From assembly GCA_902776375.1 (NCBI GenBank), contig CACYPV010000004.1, positions 1 to 64,000 on the forward strand: 64,000 bases of DNA, given 5' to 3'. Positions 32,886-40,978 of this stretch are shown here, piece after piece. Made by a program: the position numbers and the translations under genes. This DNA is from an uncultured Ruminococcus sp. (GTDB taxonomy: Bacteria > Bacillota > Clostridia > Oscillospirales > Acutalibacteraceae). The number at the start of each line of letters is the position of its first letter. Position 1 is the first letter of the stretch. The notes below the pieces were generated by a model. It saw nothing but the letters and a program-made list of their open reading frames with translations. It made no database searches and had not been told where the DNA came from.

Positions 32886-32917
32886 TTATATAACGAAACA
32901 GGGTTTGAAAAAGTTTT
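32886..32917 (-). promoter_or_regulatory. ECF-type promoter of lipoprotein B
   Basis: AAAACTTTTTC (AAC at 32915-32913), 17 bp, CGTTATATAA (32895-32886) on the minus strand. Third copy of the motif. Confidence 0.65.
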
Positions 32918-33020
32918 AGGTTTTTTAAAAAATTTTTTATTTTTTTAAATTTTTTTATTTTGTAGCGTGACCGCTTTATTATGCGAGTCTATAGTATCAT
33001 ATAATAGCAAAATAATCAAT

Positions 33021-33048
33021 AAAAACCCGGCGAAAACACCGGGTTTTT
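33021..33048. terminator. Bidirectional terminator after mgtE
   Basis: AAAAACCCGG pairs with CCGGGTTTTT around an 8-nt loop and gives T runs in both directions. It lies about 38 bp past the mgtE stop codon. Confidence 0.85.
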
Positions 33049-33085
33049 GAAGAATCGTATTATAATAAACCATGAGCCATGAACG

Positions 33086-34477
33086 CTATACCGCCAGCAC
33101 GTTCGGCAGGACGAGCAGCGCGACGGCGAAATAGATGAGCAGCGACAGCGAGTCGCAGACCGTGGAGATAAGCGGATTCGCCATTACCGCGGGGTCGAAG
33201 CCGATCTTTTTGGCGAGCAGAGGCAGGCTGGAGCCGACGATCTTTGCCATTACGATGGTGCCAAATATGGTCAGCGACACAACCAAGGCTATGAGCACGG
33301 GCTCGCCCTTGCCGTCGTAGTTGCGCAGGTCGAAGAACATCAGCTTGAAGAAGTTGGCGGCGGCGAGCGTGAGTCCGCAGAGGATAGCCACGCGAAGCTC
33401 CTTCCACAGCACCTTGAACATGCTTTTGAATTCGATCTCGCCGAGCGACAGCGCGCGGATGACGGAAACGGAAGCCTGTGAGCCCGCGTTACCGCCGGAG
33501 CCGGTTATCATGGGAATAAAGGTAGAAAGAATGAGCACCTGAGCCAGCACGCCCTCAAACGATTTGATGATGGTGCTGGTGAAGGTCGCCGAGAGCATGA
33601 GGATGAGCAGCCACGGCACGCGCTTGCGGTAGATGCCGAAAACGCCGGTCTTCATGTAGGGCTTGTCGGAGGGCAAAACCGCAGCCATCTTTTCGATATC
33701 CTCGGTAGCCTCCTCCTGGATTACGTCGATAGCGTCGTCGATGGTGACGATGCCGACGATGCGCTGTTCCTTGTCGACAACGGGCAGGGCTAGGAAGTCG
33801 TAGTTAGAGAACATTTGCGCGACCTTTTCCTGGTCGTCAAGGGTGTGTACGGAGATGACGTTTTCCTCCATAAGATCCCTGACGTAGTCGTCGTCGTTTG
33901 CGAGAAGCAGATCCTTAACGGTGGTTATGCCGATAAGCTTGTTGTTTTCGTCGTTGACATAGCAGGTGTAGATGGTCTCTTTGTCAACGCCGGTGCGCCT
34001 GATGCGCTTTATCGCCATTTCGGCGGTCATGTCGGGGCGCAGCAAAATGAACTCGGTCGTCATGATCGAGCCCGCGCTGTCCTCGGGGTATTTTAACAGT
34101 TCGTTTATCTCCTTGCGCATGTCCTTGTCGGCGGTGCGCAGGATACGCTTTACGACGTTGGCTGGCATTTCCTCGATGAGGTCGACCGCGTCGTCTACAA
34201 ACAGTTCGTCCACGACTTCCTTGAGCTCGCTGTCCGAAAAGCCGTGAATAAGAAATTCCTGTGTTTCCTCGTCCATTTCGACAAAGGTCTCCGCCGCGAG
34301 CTCTTTGGGCAGGATCCTGAACAAAATGGGCATTTTTTCGTCTTGCAATTCCTCAAACACCGCCGCTATGTCGTAGGGCATCATGGTGGTGAGGACGTCC
34401 CGAAGAGTTGAATACTTTTTTTCTTCGAGCAGTTTTTTTATGGTTTCCGTCAAAGTGACGTTTACCTGAACCATCAT
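33086..34477 (-). CDS. mgtE: Magnesium transporter MgtE
   Basis: 463 aa. The three MgtE parts are clear: an N-domain of helical repeats (residues about 15-135), paired CBS domains (about 140-265, with VNDENNKLIGITTVKDLL and VVDKEQRIVGIVTIDDAIDV) and five membrane segments (about 290-460). The last part contains the pore motifs MITGSGGNAGSQASVSVIRAL and FDPAVMANPLISTVCDSLSLLIYF. The CBS/N-domains close the channel when intracellular magnesium is high. It starts after GGAGGAGAG and is preceded by a structured leader of about 190 nt, so transcription may also be metal-controlled. Confidence 0.97.
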   Translation of the reverse strand: MMVQVNVTLTETIKKLLEEKKYSTLRDVLTTMMPYDIAAVFEELQDEKMPILFRILPKELAAETFVEMDEETQEFLIHGFSDSELKEVVDELFVDDAVDLIEEMPANVVKRILRTADKDMRKEINELLKYPEDSAGSIMTTEFILLRPDMTAEMAIKRIRRTGVDKETIYTCYVNDENNKLIGITTVKDLLLANDDDYVRDLMEENVISVHTLDDQEKVAQMFSNYDFLALPVVDKEQRIVGIVTIDDAIDVIQEEATEDIEKMAAVLPSDKPYMKTGVFGIYRKRVPWLLILMLSATFTSTIIKSFEGVLAQVLILSTFIPMITGSGGNAGSQASVSVIRALSLGEIEFKSMFKVLWKELRVAILCGLTLAAANFFKLMFFDLRNYDGKGEPVLIALVVSLTIFGTIVMAKIVGSSLPLLAKKIGFDPAVMANPLISTVCDSLSLLIYFAVALLVLPNVLAV

Positions 34478-34675
34478 CTCTCCTCCTTTTGATCTCGGAA
34501 AGACGCGTTCGCCTTATGGTACGTATAAAAACCCTCTCACAAGGCTTTTATCCAAACCATAAACAGGGTCGGCTCGGATGAACGCAATCATGCCGTTCAT
34601 CCCCGCGTCGCCCGGGAACAGCGCCTGAACTTCCGCTTGCGTCCATTAAAGTTTCACCCCGCATTTTTCATTAGT
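34478..34675 (-). promoter_or_regulatory. Structured mgtE leader with an attenuator-like hairpin
   Basis: Between a possible -10 (TATACT, about 34683-34678) and the mgtE ribosome binding site the minus strand folds into several stems: GGATGAACG/CGTTCATCC (9 bp) and a terminator-like ATAAAAGCC/GGTTTTTAT with a T tract. TTATGG and CCATAA, on either side of the latter, could pair as an alternative. I could not find the hallmark sequences of the M-box magnesium riboswitch. This may be another class or a plain attenuator. Confidence 0.45.
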
Positions 34676-34798
34676 AGTATAGCCGCCGTGCGGCACATTA
34701 TTATTCTATTCCAAATCAAGCCGCTTGTCAAGACAGATCGCGCAAGCCGGCAAAAAAGCGGGCGTTCGGCAAGCTTTTAAGCATTCGTGTGAAAAGCC

Positions 34799-34827
34799 TT
34801 GATTTTTTTGGATTTTAATAGTATAAT
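34799..34827 (+). promoter_or_regulatory. Promoter of the membrane protein gene
   Basis: TTGATT (34799-34804), 17 bp, TATAAT (34822-34827), 30 bp upstream of the start codon. Confidence 0.7.
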
Positions 34828-34857
34828 TGCATTTAGTACGAAATGACGGAGGTTACT

Positions 34858-35451
34858 ATGAACGGTTTGGTCAAGAAATATCTTCCATACGCTATTGTTA
34901 TATTTGCGGTGTTTATTCTGGTCCCGCTGCTGTTTTTGCCCGGGACCCCCATGGAAAAGTTCTCTCCCGTGGCATTCTATTTTATTCTTCTGACGACGGC
35001 GGTAGTTACCTCGGCGGTTTACTGCGCAAAGCACGGAATAGACTTTTTGTTTACGCTTATGGCGCCTATCGCCTTTCTTTTCACCATGATATACAGCGGA
35101 GGTTTCCGCCCAACGAATCTGATACTGTTGTTCGTGTATCTGGTCGCGGGCGTTTTCGGACAGTTTTTGGGCGACCTCGCTTTCGGCGACGAGCGCCGCA
35201 GAAAGGAAAAACAGGAAAAGGCGGAGCAGGAGAAACTCATGCTCAGAGCCAAGCGCCGCGACGAGCGCGTAAGACAGCGCATGGAGCGCGAGGCGCGGGA
35301 TTACAGCGCGGCTGAACGCTACGACGTGGATTACGACGAGGACAGAACCCCCTCGCCCGGCGACGACGATTTTGACTATGACAAGTACATGGCGGATATC
35401 GACCGTATGCTGGAAGAGGATCCGAGATACAATCTTTCTAATTATGATTAA
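34858..35451 (+). CDS. Small polytopic membrane protein with a charged tail
   Basis: 197 aa from the ATG at 34858, chosen because GGAGG lies six bases upstream. Four hydrophobic segments (about 10-30, 40-58, 65-82, 92-112) are followed by a strongly charged, helical cytoplasmic tail (RRRKEKQEKAEQEKL) and an acidic, Asp/Tyr-rich end. There is no recognised family. It is monocistronic, with its own promoter and terminator. It may scaffold or anchor other proteins, but that is a guess. Confidence 0.8.
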   Translation: MNGLVKKYLPYAIVIFAVFILVPLLFLPGTPMEKFSPVAFYFILLTTAVVTSAVYCAKHGIDFLFTLMAPIAFLFTMIYSGGFRPTNLILLFVYLVAGVFGQFLGDLAFGDERRRKEKQEKAEQEKLMLRAKRRDERVRQRMEREARDYSAAERYDVDYDEDRTPSPGDDDFDYDKYMADIDRMLEEDPRYNLSNYD

Positions 35452-35459
35452 TGATCATC

Positions 35460-35492
35460 ACGGGGCGGTTAGTTTGAACCGCCCCGTATTTT
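35460..35492 (+). terminator. Terminator after the membrane protein gene
   Basis: ACGGGGCGGTT pairs perfectly with AACCGCCCCGT around a 6-nt loop and is followed by ATTTTT. Confidence 0.9.
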
Positions 35493-35666
35493 TGCGATAA
35501 CGCTGAATTTTATATAAAAATCAGTCTGAGTCTTTTTATCGGGAACAGGTTTAAAAAATTTAAAAAATATTGCAAAATATATTGCAAAACACGTTTTTAT
35601 TTGCTAAAATAATATTATTATAGGGTAATAATTGGGAAATGATAAAATAATGAAAGGAGTAATAAT

Positions 35667-36359
35667 ATGATTGGTATTATTTGCGCACTGGATATTGAGG
35701 CAGACGGCCTCAAAGCGCTTATGGAAAATCCCGAAACAACAAAAAAAGCGGGACTTGAATTTACAAGCGGAAAGATATTTGACAAGGACGTCGCGGTTTT
35801 GGCAAGCGGCAGAGGCAAGGTAAACTCCGCTGTCGGCGCGCAGATATTGATAGACCTTTATAAGCCCGACGTTGTTATCAACTCGGGTATCGCGGGAGCG
35901 CTTACAAAGGATCTTCTTATAGGCGACATGATTATTTCGAGCGACTGCGTTGAGCACGACATCAACTGCACCGCGCTTGAGGAGCCCAGAGGTCAGATCT
36001 GGTTCGCGGACGAAAAGAGGATCGGAATCCCCGCTGACGCGGAAACCGTTGAAAAGCTTAAGGAATGCTGTCAGAATCTGGGCGCGCAGGTGAATATCGG
36101 AAGGATAGCCTCGGGCGACCTGTTTGTGGTTTACAGACGCCAGCGCGAGATCATCGCAATGGAATTTGACGCGCTGTGCTGCGAGATGGAGGGCGGCGCC
36201 GTGGGTCATGTGTGCTACATGAACAAGGTTCCCTTCGCGATCCTCCGCTCGATAAGCGACGACTTCAAGTTCAACAAGCCGGAGAACTACGAGGAGTTCA
36301 AGCACCTGGCCGCGAACAGAACGATAAAAGCGCTCAAAAAGTTTATACAAATGGATTGA
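35667..36359 (+). CDS. mtnN: 5'-methylthioadenosine/S-adenosylhomocysteine nucleosidase
   Basis: 230 aa with GAAAGGAG before the ATG. The family's catalytic and binding residues are present: Glu11 in ALDIEADGL, the EMEGGAVGH segment with Glu173 and Glu175, and Asp198 in RSISDDF (general acid). The enzyme cleaves methylthioadenosine and S-adenosylhomocysteine to adenine and the thio-sugar, recycling SAM by-products. This fits the methionine-synthase cluster further right in the window (46-50 kb), although the genes are not adjacent. It is a single-gene unit ending in a strong terminator. Confidence 0.93.
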   Translation: MIGIICALDIEADGLKALMENPETTKKAGLEFTSGKIFDKDVAVLASGRGKVNSAVGAQILIDLYKPDVVINSGIAGALTKDLLIGDMIISSDCVEHDINCTALEEPRGQIWFADEKRIGIPADAETVEKLKECCQNLGAQVNIGRIASGDLFVVYRRQREIIAMEFDALCCEMEGGAVGHVCYMNKVPFAILRSISDDFKFNKPENYEEFKHLAANRTIKALKKFIQMD

Positions 36360-36361
36360 TG

Positions 36362-36398
36362 AAAAAACCTTCGCGGTACTGTTCCGCGAAGGTTTTTT
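36362..36398. terminator. Terminator after mtnN
   Basis: AAAAAACCTTCGCGG pairs perfectly with CCGCGAAGGTTTTTT around a 7-nt loop. T runs occur on both strands. Confidence 0.9.
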
Positions 36399-36410
36399 AA
36401 CGAATATAAC

Positions 36411-36626
36411 TAACGTTTCTGCCTTACATTGGGGGCCCGTAGCCGGGCGGCAACCCTTTTGTCGCTAATGCGACAAACCCCTTATCCGAGCAATTCGCAA
36501 ACGAATTGCCCACCTTCTCCGCGAGGGAGAAGGCTTTCGTGGAGCTATACGTTTGTGCCTCTTGGCGGGGGATCCTTCGACTAAATCGCTGACGCGATTT
36601 TGCCTACGGCACCGCTCAGGATGACA
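36411..36626 (+). repeat. Dispersed palindromic repeat element, copy 3 (extended)
   Basis: It starts with AACGTTTCTGC and the GGGGGCCCGTAGCCGGGCGG head and ends with CGCTCAGGATGACA, as in copies 1 and 2. The TTCCCCTTGAAAGGGGAA module is replaced by about 90 bp with other palindromes (CAATTCGC/GCGAATTG-like, CCTTCTCC...GGAGAAGG). With the heptamer array it fills the gap between mtnN and lepA, which holds no gene. Confidence 0.75.
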
Positions 36627-36634
36627 GTTGCCAC

Positions 36635-36669
36635 CTAATACCTAATATCTAGTACCTAGTACCTATCTT
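36635..36669. repeat. Heptamer tandem repeat (CTAATAC type) ending at the lepA stop codon
   Basis: Five 7-bp units (CTAATAC, CTAATAT, CTAGTAC, CTAGTAC, CTATCTT) end inside the lepA stop codon. They are the same unit family as 27163-27218. Confidence 0.8.
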
Positions 36670-38479
36670 AATCCGTGTCGAGCTTGAGGACTGCCATGAA
36701 CGCCTCTTGCGGAACCTCTACGGTGCCGAGCTGGCGCATGCGCTTTTTGCCTTCCTTCTGCTTTTCAAGCAGCTTTTTCTTTCGGGTGATGTCGCCGCCG
36801 TAGCACTTGGCAAGAACGTCCTTGCGCATGGCTTTTACGGTCTCGCGGGCGATTATCTTGCCGCCGATGCACGCTTGGATGGGCACCTCAAACAGCTGGC
36901 GCGGGATTTTCTCCTTTAGCTTTTCGGCCATTTTGCGCGCTCTGGGGTACGCCTTGTCCTTGTGGATGATGAAGCTCAGCGCGTCGACGACCTCGCCGTT
37001 GAGCATGATGTCGAGCTTTACAAGCTCGCTGGGCACGTAGCCCCTGAGCTCGTAGTCGAAGCTCGCGTAGCCGCGCGTGCGGCTTTTTAACGTGTCAAAG
37101 AAATCGTAGATTATCTCGGCGAGGGGGAGGATGTAGTGCAGATCGACCCTGTCGGCGTCGATGTACTGCATGTCCACAAAGGTGCCGCGCCTGTCCTGAC
37201 ACAGCTCCATGATGTTGCCGACATACTCCTTGGGCGTGTAGATATGCGCGTCGGTAACGGGCTCCTCCGCCGATTGGATGAGCGAGGGGTCGGGGTAGTT
37301 GGTGGGGTTGTCTATGTTTTCCACCGTGCCGTCGGTGCGGTGTATCTTGTATATTACGCTGGGCGCGGTGGTGATGAGGTCGAGCTGATACTCGCGTTCA
37401 AGGCGCTCCTGGATGATCTCCATGTGGAGCAGTCCGAGAAAGCCGCAGCGGAAGCCGAAGCCCAGAGCGACGGAGGTCTCGGGGTCAAAGGACAGCGCGG
37501 CGTCGTTCAGCTGAAGCTTTTCGAGCGCGTCCTTCAGGTCGCCGTACTTTGCGCCGTCAAGCGGATAAATACCGCAGAAAACCATGGGCTGTGCCTCTCT
37601 GTAGCCGGGGAGCGGCTCGGCGGCGGGGTTGTTTACGAGGGTGACGGTGTCGCCGACCTTGGCGTCGGCGAGGGTCTTGATGGAGCCGGAGATGTAGCCG
37701 ACCTCGCCTGCGTACAGACCGTCGGTCTTTTCCATGGTGGTCGCGTGCATAAGTCCGCACTCGACGACGTTGAACACGCTGCCGGTTGCCATGAGCTTGA
37801 ACTCGTCGCCCGTGTGTATCTGACCCTCTTTGAGGCGGACGTAGATGATAACGCCCTTGTAGCTGTCATAGTAGCTGTCGAAGATAAGTGCGCGCAGCGG
37901 CGCGTTTATGTCGCCCGTGGGGGCGGGGACGTCGGTGACGATTTTCTCGAGCACGGCGTGGATGTTTATGCCGGCTTTGGCGGAGATCTGCGGAGCGTCC
38001 TCGGCGGGGATGCCGATGATGTCCTCGATTTCGGTGATGACCCTGCCGGGGTCGGCGCTGGGAAGGTCTATTTTGTTGATGACGGGCACGATCTCGAGTC
38101 CGCTGTCGACCGCGAGATAGGTGTTGGCGAGGGTTTGAGCCTCGATACCCTGAGAAGCGTCGACTACAAGGATAGCGCCCTCGCAGGCGGCGAGTGAACG
38201 CGAGACCTCGTAGTTGAAGTCGACGTGACCCGGGGTGTCAATGAGGTTGAAAAGATATTGCTCGCCGTCGTCGGCGCTGTAAACGACGCTGACCGCGCGC
38301 GCCTTGATGGTTATGCCGCGCTCGCGCTCAAGCTCCATATCGTCGAGAAGCTGCGCCTCCATGTCGCGCGCCGAAACCGAATTCGTCAGCTCGAGAATGC
38401 GGTCGGCAAGCGTGCTTTTGCCGTGGTCGATATGCGCGATTATGCTGAAATTCCTGATTTTATCCTGAGGAAATGACAT
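36668..38479 (-). CDS. lepA: Elongation factor 4 (LepA)
   Basis: 603 aa from the second ATG of ATGAAAATG, because AGGAG lies seven bases before it and only one base before the first. The translational GTPase signatures are all present: G1 [10 protein letters not shown]2 [10 protein letters not shown]3 DTPGHVDF, G4 NKIDLPSA, then LepA-specific C-terminal features ([15 protein letters not shown] and a [29 protein letters not shown] tail region). It acts on ribosomes during elongation or biogenesis. Length and order are normal. It is monocistronic. Confidence 0.97.
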   Translation of the reverse strand: MSFPQDKIRNFSIIAHIDHGKSTLADRILELTNSVSARDMEAQLLDDMELERERGITIKARAVSVVYSADDGEQYLFNLIDTPGHVDFNYEVSRSLAACEGAILVVDASQGIEAQTLANTYLAVDSGLEIVPVINKIDLPSADPGRVITEIEDIIGIPAEDAPQISAKAGINIHAVLEKIVTDVPAPTGDINAPLRALIFDSYYDSYKGVIIYVRLKEGQIHTGDEFKLMATGSVFNVVECGLMHATTMEKTDGLYAGEVGYISGSIKTLADAKVGDTVTLVNNPAAEPLPGYREAQPMVFCGIYPLDGAKYGDLKDALEKLQLNDAALSFDPETSVALGFGFRCGFLGLLHMEIIQERLEREYQLDLITTAPSVIYKIHRTDGTVENIDNPTNYPDPSLIQSAEEPVTDAHIYTPKEYVGNIMELCQDRRGTFVDMQYIDADRVDLHYILPLAEIIYDFFDTLKSRTRGYASFDYELRGYVPSELVKLDIMLNGEVVDALSFIIHKDKAYPRARKMAEKLKEKIPRQLFEVPIQACIGGKIIARETVKAMRKDVLAKCYGGDITRKKKLLEKQKEGKKRMRQLGTVEVPQEAFMAVLKLDTD

Positions 38480-38584
38480 TTTCATTCTCCTGTCCGTTCT
38501 TTGATAAAACGATTATAGCACAACGCGCGGCTTTGCACAAGTGGCACTGTGCATTTTAGCTAAAACACAAAGGAAAAATTTGGA

Positions 38585-38613
38585 TTGCACGGCAGTATAA
38601 AATATACTATAAT
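38585..38613 (+). promoter_or_regulatory. Promoter of the fibronectin-repeat protein gene
   Basis: TTGCAC (38585-38590), 17 bp, TATAAT (38608-38613). It lies downstream of an upstream in-frame ATG and so supports the ATG at 38651. Confidence 0.7.
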
Positions 38614-38650
38614 TATAGTGATGATCAAACTGAGCCGAGGAGGTTTTAAA

Positions 38651-40045
38651 ATGAAGAAAATATTGGCTGTATGTCTTTGCCTGGTTATGGTAACAGGTGT
38701 GTTTGCCGCGGCGCCGTTTTCGGTGAGCGCGTCGGATATGCCGCCGTGGAAGGACGCGTATTTGAACTTTATCAGCAGAAACGGAGAATTTGAAAAATCG
38801 CGGTTTTGGCTGTTGGATTTTGATAATAACGGTATTCCGGAATTGGTACACGATACGGGATATCATATGGGCGGCGGCTCCGTAAGTACCTATTCGTCGC
38901 GGTCGGGTATCATAACGGTAGGAAAGTCCTACGGCGGGTTTATGCGCAACGGCAGTCTTATGTATTATCAGGGCGGCGCGCAGGGCACGACGACAGACGT
39001 CGTTTTGAGGATCGGAAGCGATAGCATAGAAACCGTTTTTGAAGGGATCGTTATAGTAAGAGATTACTACGGCGATTGGAATGATCCGTCAAACTACAAT
39101 TATAAGTACAGAACGGACAATTATTCGATTTATGCGTATTTGGATCAAGGCAGATATAATGCGAAGTTAAATTCATTTTTTAATTTTGCCGGCGCAAAAA
39201 CTTACTCTTCAAGCAACGCTATGACCTATTCGCAGGCGCGGAATGCGGTGATCAATTACGCAAACAAGACCGCCGCGCCGACGCTTACGGTGTCGAACAA
39301 GTCGAACGGTATCCGCGCGGAGTGGAACAAGGTTTCGGGCGCGGTGAAGTATATCGTTTACTACAAGAAAACCGGCGCATCGAGCTGGTCTTCGCTGACG
39401 ACAAGCAACAATTATTACCCGTTCCTCAGCTTTACCCCCGGAACGAACTACAGTATACAGGTGCAGAGCGTAGGCGCGAACAACGCAAAGGGAAATTATT
39501 CTTCGGTGAAAAAGCTGACGTATATCCCGCAGGTAAAGCCGAATGTTTCGCTGTCGAACAAGTCGAACGGAGTGCGCGCCGAGTGGGGCAAGGTAACGGG
39601 CGCTACGCAGTACATCGTATACTACAAGGTTGCGGGAACAAACTGGTCATCGACCACAACCAAAAACAATTACTTCCCGTATCTCAACACCAAATCGGGC
39701 ATTTTGTACTGCGTTCAGGTGCAGCCGGTGTTCAACGGTACAAAGGGTCTGTATTCGAAAGTGAAAAGCATGACCTTTTTATCGCAGCCGTATGTTTCGG
39801 CGCAAAAGCTTATGGGCAGCGTCAGGCTGAGCTGGGACAGCGTTATGGGCGCGAACGGCTATCAGATCGCCAAAAAGAAAACCGGCGACAGCAGCTACAG
39901 CTATATATTGACCTATAATCCAAGTTATTATGATACCTATGTTTACGGCGGCGAGTATCAGTATCAGGTGCGCGCTTTATACGCAACACAAAACAACGGC
40001 ACCGCTTACGGCTACTGGTCGACGACAAGAAGAATAAATACCTAA
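38651..40045 (+). CDS. Secreted protein with three fibronectin type III-like repeats
   Basis: 464 aa from the ATG at 38651, which has GAGGAGG upstream and follows a promoter. A signal peptide (about 1-27, ending SVSA) is followed by a domain with an FG-GAP/EF-hand-like DFDNNGIPEL motif. Three related fibronectin-III-like repeats follow (about 207-290, 293-373, 376-464), each with SNKSNGIRAEW-type and VKYIVYYK-type strands. Such proteins in this group often bind polysaccharides or surfaces. There is no dockerin, anchor or catalytic motif, so it is probably released or bound non-covalently. The next gene begins right behind its terminator. Confidence 0.82.
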   Translation: MKKILAVCLCLVMVTGVFAAAPFSVSASDMPPWKDAYLNFISRNGEFEKSRFWLLDFDNNGIPELVHDTGYHMGGGSVSTYSSRSGIITVGKSYGGFMRNGSLMYYQGGAQGTTTDVVLRIGSDSIETVFEGIVIVRDYYGDWNDPSNYNYKYRTDNYSIYAYLDQGRYNAKLNSFFNFAGAKTYSSSNAMTYSQARNAVINYANKTAAPTLTVSNKSNGIRAEWNKVSGAVKYIVYYKKTGASSWSSLTTSNNYYPFLSFTPGTNYSIQVQSVGANNAKGNYSSVKKLTYIPQVKPNVSLSNKSNGVRAEWGKVTGATQYIVYYKVAGTNWSSTTTKNNYFPYLNTKSGILYCVQVQPVFNGTKGLYSKVKSMTFLSQPYVSAQKLMGSVRLSWDSVMGANGYQIAKKKTGDSSYSYILTYNPSYYDTYVYGGEYQYQVRALYATQNNGTAYGYWSTTRRINT

Positions 40046-40050
40046 ATACT

Positions 40051-40090
40051 AAAACTCCCTCTGTGCGCATATAATACAGAGGGGGTTTTT
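40051..40090 (+). terminator. Terminator hairpin that also sequesters the next gene's Shine-Dalgarno site
   Basis: AAAACTCCCTCTGT pairs with ACAGAGGGGGTTTT (14 bp, one G-U) around an 11-nt loop and is followed by one T and the ATG of the next gene. The only possible ribosome binding site, GAGGGGG, lies in the 3' arm, so the hairpin would mask it. Confidence 0.7.
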
Positions 40091-40858
40091 ATGGAACGTA
40101 TAGAAGCAAAAAGCCGCGGCAGAGTCAAGACCGCGGTATACATTATTATACGTCTGATAACGGCGGCGGTGTTGGGGTACAGCGCCGCGCGCGGTCAGTG
40201 GGAAAACGCCGTTACCTGCCTGATGACACTGGGGCTTTTGATGATACCTTCGCTGCTTGAGCGAAAAATGCATATCGGGCTGCCGGCAGTGATGGAGATC
40301 CTGATGATAAGCTTTGTGTTCGCCGCGAATATTTTGGGAGAAATACAGGCGTTCTATCAGAAGATACCCATGCTGGACACCGCGCTGCACGCCGTGAACG
40401 GATTCATCTGCGCCGGCGTGGGCTTTGGGCTAATAAATATTCTGAACTGCGACCGCAGGGTGAAGCTCAGCCTGTCGCCGCTGTTCGTGGTGCTGTTCTC
40501 GTTTTGCTTTTCGATGACGGCGGGCACGGTATGGGAGTTTTTTGAGTTCGGGATGGATGTGTTTTTCGGCAAGGACATGCAGAAGGACGCGGTCGTTACC
40601 GCGATACGGTCGCATTTGCCGGCTGAGGACGGCGGTATGTTCATAGCAGAAAACATAAAAAACACAGCCGTCAACGGGCAAGGCTTGGGCGTTGACGGCT
40701 ATCTTGATATCGGACTATACGACACGATGAAGGATCTGCTGGTGAATTTCGCGGGCGCGGTCGTTTTTAACACGCTGGGTTTTGTTTATTTGAAGGGCAG
40801 GAAACGGCATACGGGCTTTATAAAAAACTTCATTCCCGAAAAGCTGAACGGGTCATAA
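40091..40858 (+). CDS. DUF2238-like (YjdF-type) membrane protein
   Basis: 255 aa. About six membrane segments are visible, with the family-like WEFFEFGMD motif after SMTAGTV and a LYDTMKDLLVNFAGAVVF segment near the C-terminus. DUF2238/YjdF proteins are conserved inner-membrane proteins of unknown function. The start codon directly follows the terminator of the upstream gene, whose hairpin holds the ribosome binding site. Readthrough, or a promoter in the loop (TATAAT at 40070-40075), may be needed for expression. Confidence 0.75.
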   Translation: MERIEAKSRGRVKTAVYIIIRLITAAVLGYSAARGQWENAVTCLMTLGLLMIPSLLERKMHIGLPAVMEILMISFVFAANILGEIQAFYQKIPMLDTALHAVNGFICAGVGFGLINILNCDRRVKLSLSPLFVVLFSFCFSMTAGTVWEFFEFGMDVFFGKDMQKDAVVTAIRSHLPAEDGGMFIAENIKNTAVNGQGLGVDGYLDIGLYDTMKDLLVNFAGAVVFNTLGFVYLKGRKRHTGFIKNFIPEKLNGS

Positions 40859-40911
40859 CAGGGCATGCCGAAAGCGTGTAAAAATATAGTCTGATAAGTA
40901 TGATAACATTG

Positions 40912-40940
40912 TTGACGTTTGCTGTTAGGTATGCTATATT
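40912..40940 (+). promoter_or_regulatory. Promoter of the tyrosine phosphatase gene
   Basis: TTGACG (40912-40917), 17 bp, TATATT (40935-40940), with an extended TGC before the -10. It lies beyond the first in-frame start and so supports the ATG at 40979. Confidence 0.75.
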
Positions 40941-40978
40941 TTAATCAAGAAAATGCGAATTTTATGCGGGAGGCGGTC

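Noticed and set aside
34478..34675. M-box (ykoK) magnesium riboswitch
   Set aside because: I looked for the conserved GGTGAGGCTCCT, GCTGCTGCC and CCAATGGGTCAACAG elements and did not find them. Only a structured leader can be supported.
36668..38485. lepA start at 38485
   Set aside because: AGGAG would be only one base away; the ATG at 38479 has normal spacing.
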